Of a DNA stretch of 8,974 bases, positions 7,891 to 8,974 are shown one piece after another. Where the stretch lies: contig DLKT01000061.1 of assembly GCA_002477825.1 (NCBI GenBank), forward strand, positions 1 through 8,974, read 5' to 3'. Source of the DNA: Caryophanales bacterium UBA7581 (GTDB lineage: Bacteria; Bacillota_I; Bacilli_A; RFN20; CAG-826). The notes beneath the pieces were generated by a model. The model saw only the letters and a program-made list of their open reading frames with translations. It was not told where the DNA came from and searched no databases. Within the stretch, counting starts at the first letter, position 1; every line of letters starts with the position of its first letter. Both the position numbers and the translations under genes were made by a program.

Positions 7891-7892
7891 AT

Positions 7893-8974
7893 ATGAAGAT
7901 AGCAATGGCAAGTAGTGAAGCGGCCCCATTAGCGAAAACCGGTGGTTTAGCGGATGTTGTGCACGCTTTATCTCGTGAACTTGTACGAATGAAAAATGAG
8001 GTCATTATCGTTTTACCTTACTACGATAGCATTCGTCAAAAAAGCCAATATAAAATGGAACATGTAACTTCGTTCCCCGTTTATTTATCCTGGCGAAATC
8101 AAACTTGTAATGTTTTTAAAACCGAAATAGAAGGTATTCAATATTATTTATTAGAGAACCAACAATATTTTGGTAGAGATAGTCTTTATGGCTATGATGA
8201 TGATCATGAACGTTTTGCTTTCTTTTGCTTAGCGTTCCGTACGCTTTTAAAAGAAATTCAATTTAAGGCTGATATTGTCCATGTTCATGACTGGCAAGCC
8301 AGTATGATTCCTGTTTTAATTAAAGAGCAAAATAAAGAGGATGATTTCTTCCGTTCCATGCGTTTTGTGTTAACGATTCATAACCCAGCTTTCCAAGGTA
8401 TGTGTTCTCCCGATATTTTAGGTGATTATTATTCCTTAGATTATTCGATTTATACGAATGGTAACGTTCGTTTCCATGAAGCAATGTCCACTTTAAAAGC
8501 GGGTATTATCTACGCTGATAAAATCACAACAGTTTCGAAAACCCATACAGAAGAGCTACTTTCTAGAGAAGGCGGCCATGGGTTAGATACCGTTATGGAA
8601 TTAAGAAGAGGCGATTTTATCGGTATTGTTAATGGCATTGATTATGATGAATTTAATCCTGCTACCGATACACATATCGCTTCTACTTATAACCGTGTGA
8701 CCTTTAAAAAAGGAAAAGAAATGAATAAAAAAGCTTTATTCCAAAAGCTTCATATTCAAGATGAGGGCAAACCCTTATTTACGATTGTTTCGCGATTAAC
8801 CTCGCAGAAAGGCCTTGATTTAGTACTTTATGCATTAAGACCACTTTTAGAAATGCACGCGAATGTGGTGATATTAGGATCAGGCGAAAGATATTTTGAA
8901 CAAGAATTTGAAAAGATTCGTGCGGAATATCCTTCTTTAATGGCCATCTATATTGGCTATAACGATGAATTGGC
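7893..8974 (+). CDS. glgA: Glycogen synthase GlgA (ADP-glucose type, GT5), 3' end outside the window
   Basis: GlgA transfers glucose from ADP-glucose to the non-reducing end of an alpha-1,4-glucan. The reading frame is open from ATG 7893 to the window edge, giving 360 codons of a protein usually near 475-480 residues; the end of the C-terminal Rossmann domain is missing because the window stops. Visible family motifs are KTGGLADV (15-22, the ADP-glucose loop with Lys15), HVHDWQ (130-135), TIHNPAFQG (161-169), the inter-domain GIVNGIDYDEFNP (NGID at 247-250), and SRLTSQKG (300-307) with the catalytic Arg301 and Lys306. It starts 2 nt after the glgD stop. The ribosome site AAGGAG (7874-7879) lies inside glgD with a long 13-nt spacing, so initiation may depend on ribosomes finishing glgD. 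Confidence 0.96.
   Translation, partial: MKIAMASSEAAPLAKTGGLADVVHALSRELVRMKNEVIIVLPYYDSIRQKSQYKMEHVTSFPVYLSWRNQTCNVFKTEIEGIQYYLLENQQYFGRDSLYGYDDDHERFAFFCLAFRTLLKEIQFKADIVHVHDWQASMIPVLIKEQNKEDDFFRSMRFVLTIHNPAFQGMCSPDILGDYYSLDYSIYTNGNVRFHEAMSTLKAGIIYADKITTVSKTHTEELLSREGGHGLDTVMELRRGDFIGIVNGIDYDEFNPATDTHIASTYNRVTFKKGKEMNKKALFQKLHIQDEGKPLFTIVSRLTSQKGLDLVLYALRPLLEMHANVVILGSGERYFEQEFEKIRAEYPSLMAIYIGYNDEL

Noticed and set aside
1..8974. CRISPR arrays, tRNA or rRNA genes, insertion sequences or attachment sites
   Set aside because: No spaced direct repeats, no cloverleaf or rRNA-like stretch, and no transposase or terminal inverted repeats were seen; coding sequence fills almost the whole window.

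Overview
The window holds two complete gene sets and the start of a third gene's C-terminal half that runs off the end, all on the plus strand. The DNA is AT-rich, with strong AAGGAGG-type ribosome binding sites, a TTG start, heavy use of TTA and GAA codons, UGA used as a stop, and a GlgC/GlgD pair. This points to a low-GC Bacillota, probably class Bacilli near Erysipelotrichales or related uncultured gut lineages. The lineage is an inference from style, not from a marker gene.

Positions 1-157 form a leader. An intrinsic terminator (about 30-66) closes whatever lies to the left. After it come a plausible extended -10 promoter (98-106), a near-perfect dyad/hairpin at 120-138, a strong Shine-Dalgarno and a TTG start. 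Positions 158-5576 hold a tightly overlapping three-gene operon, jetA-jetB-jetC. It encodes a Wadjet-type (MukBEF/Mks-like) SMC complex: kleisin-like JetA, KITE/MukE-like JetB, and the SMC-like ATPase JetC with intact Walker A, signature and Walker B motifs. The fourth Wadjet component, the toprim-family nuclease JetD, is absent from the window. The operon is closed on the right by a hairpin and on the left by a terminator, so any jetD would have to be a separate transcription unit outside it.

Positions 5577-5648 carry a compact boundary with a terminator hairpin overlapped by the glgC promoter (TGATATAAT). Positions 5649-8974 hold the glycogen synthesis operon glgC-glgD-glgA. GlgC is a catalytically complete ADP-glucose pyrophosphorylase. 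GlgD is its homologue with a lost active site and probably serves as a regulatory subunit. GlgA is glycogen synthase, cut by the window end after about 360 residues. GlgC/GlgD make ADP-glucose from glucose-1-phosphate and ATP, and GlgA polymerises it into alpha-1,4-glucan.

The point most worth a second look is the JetABC motor without a visible nuclease, placed next to a housekeeping metabolic operon and showing codon use like its neighbours. It could be a nuclease-free chromosome-organising or plasmid-control condensin, or a Wadjet system whose jetD lies elsewhere.
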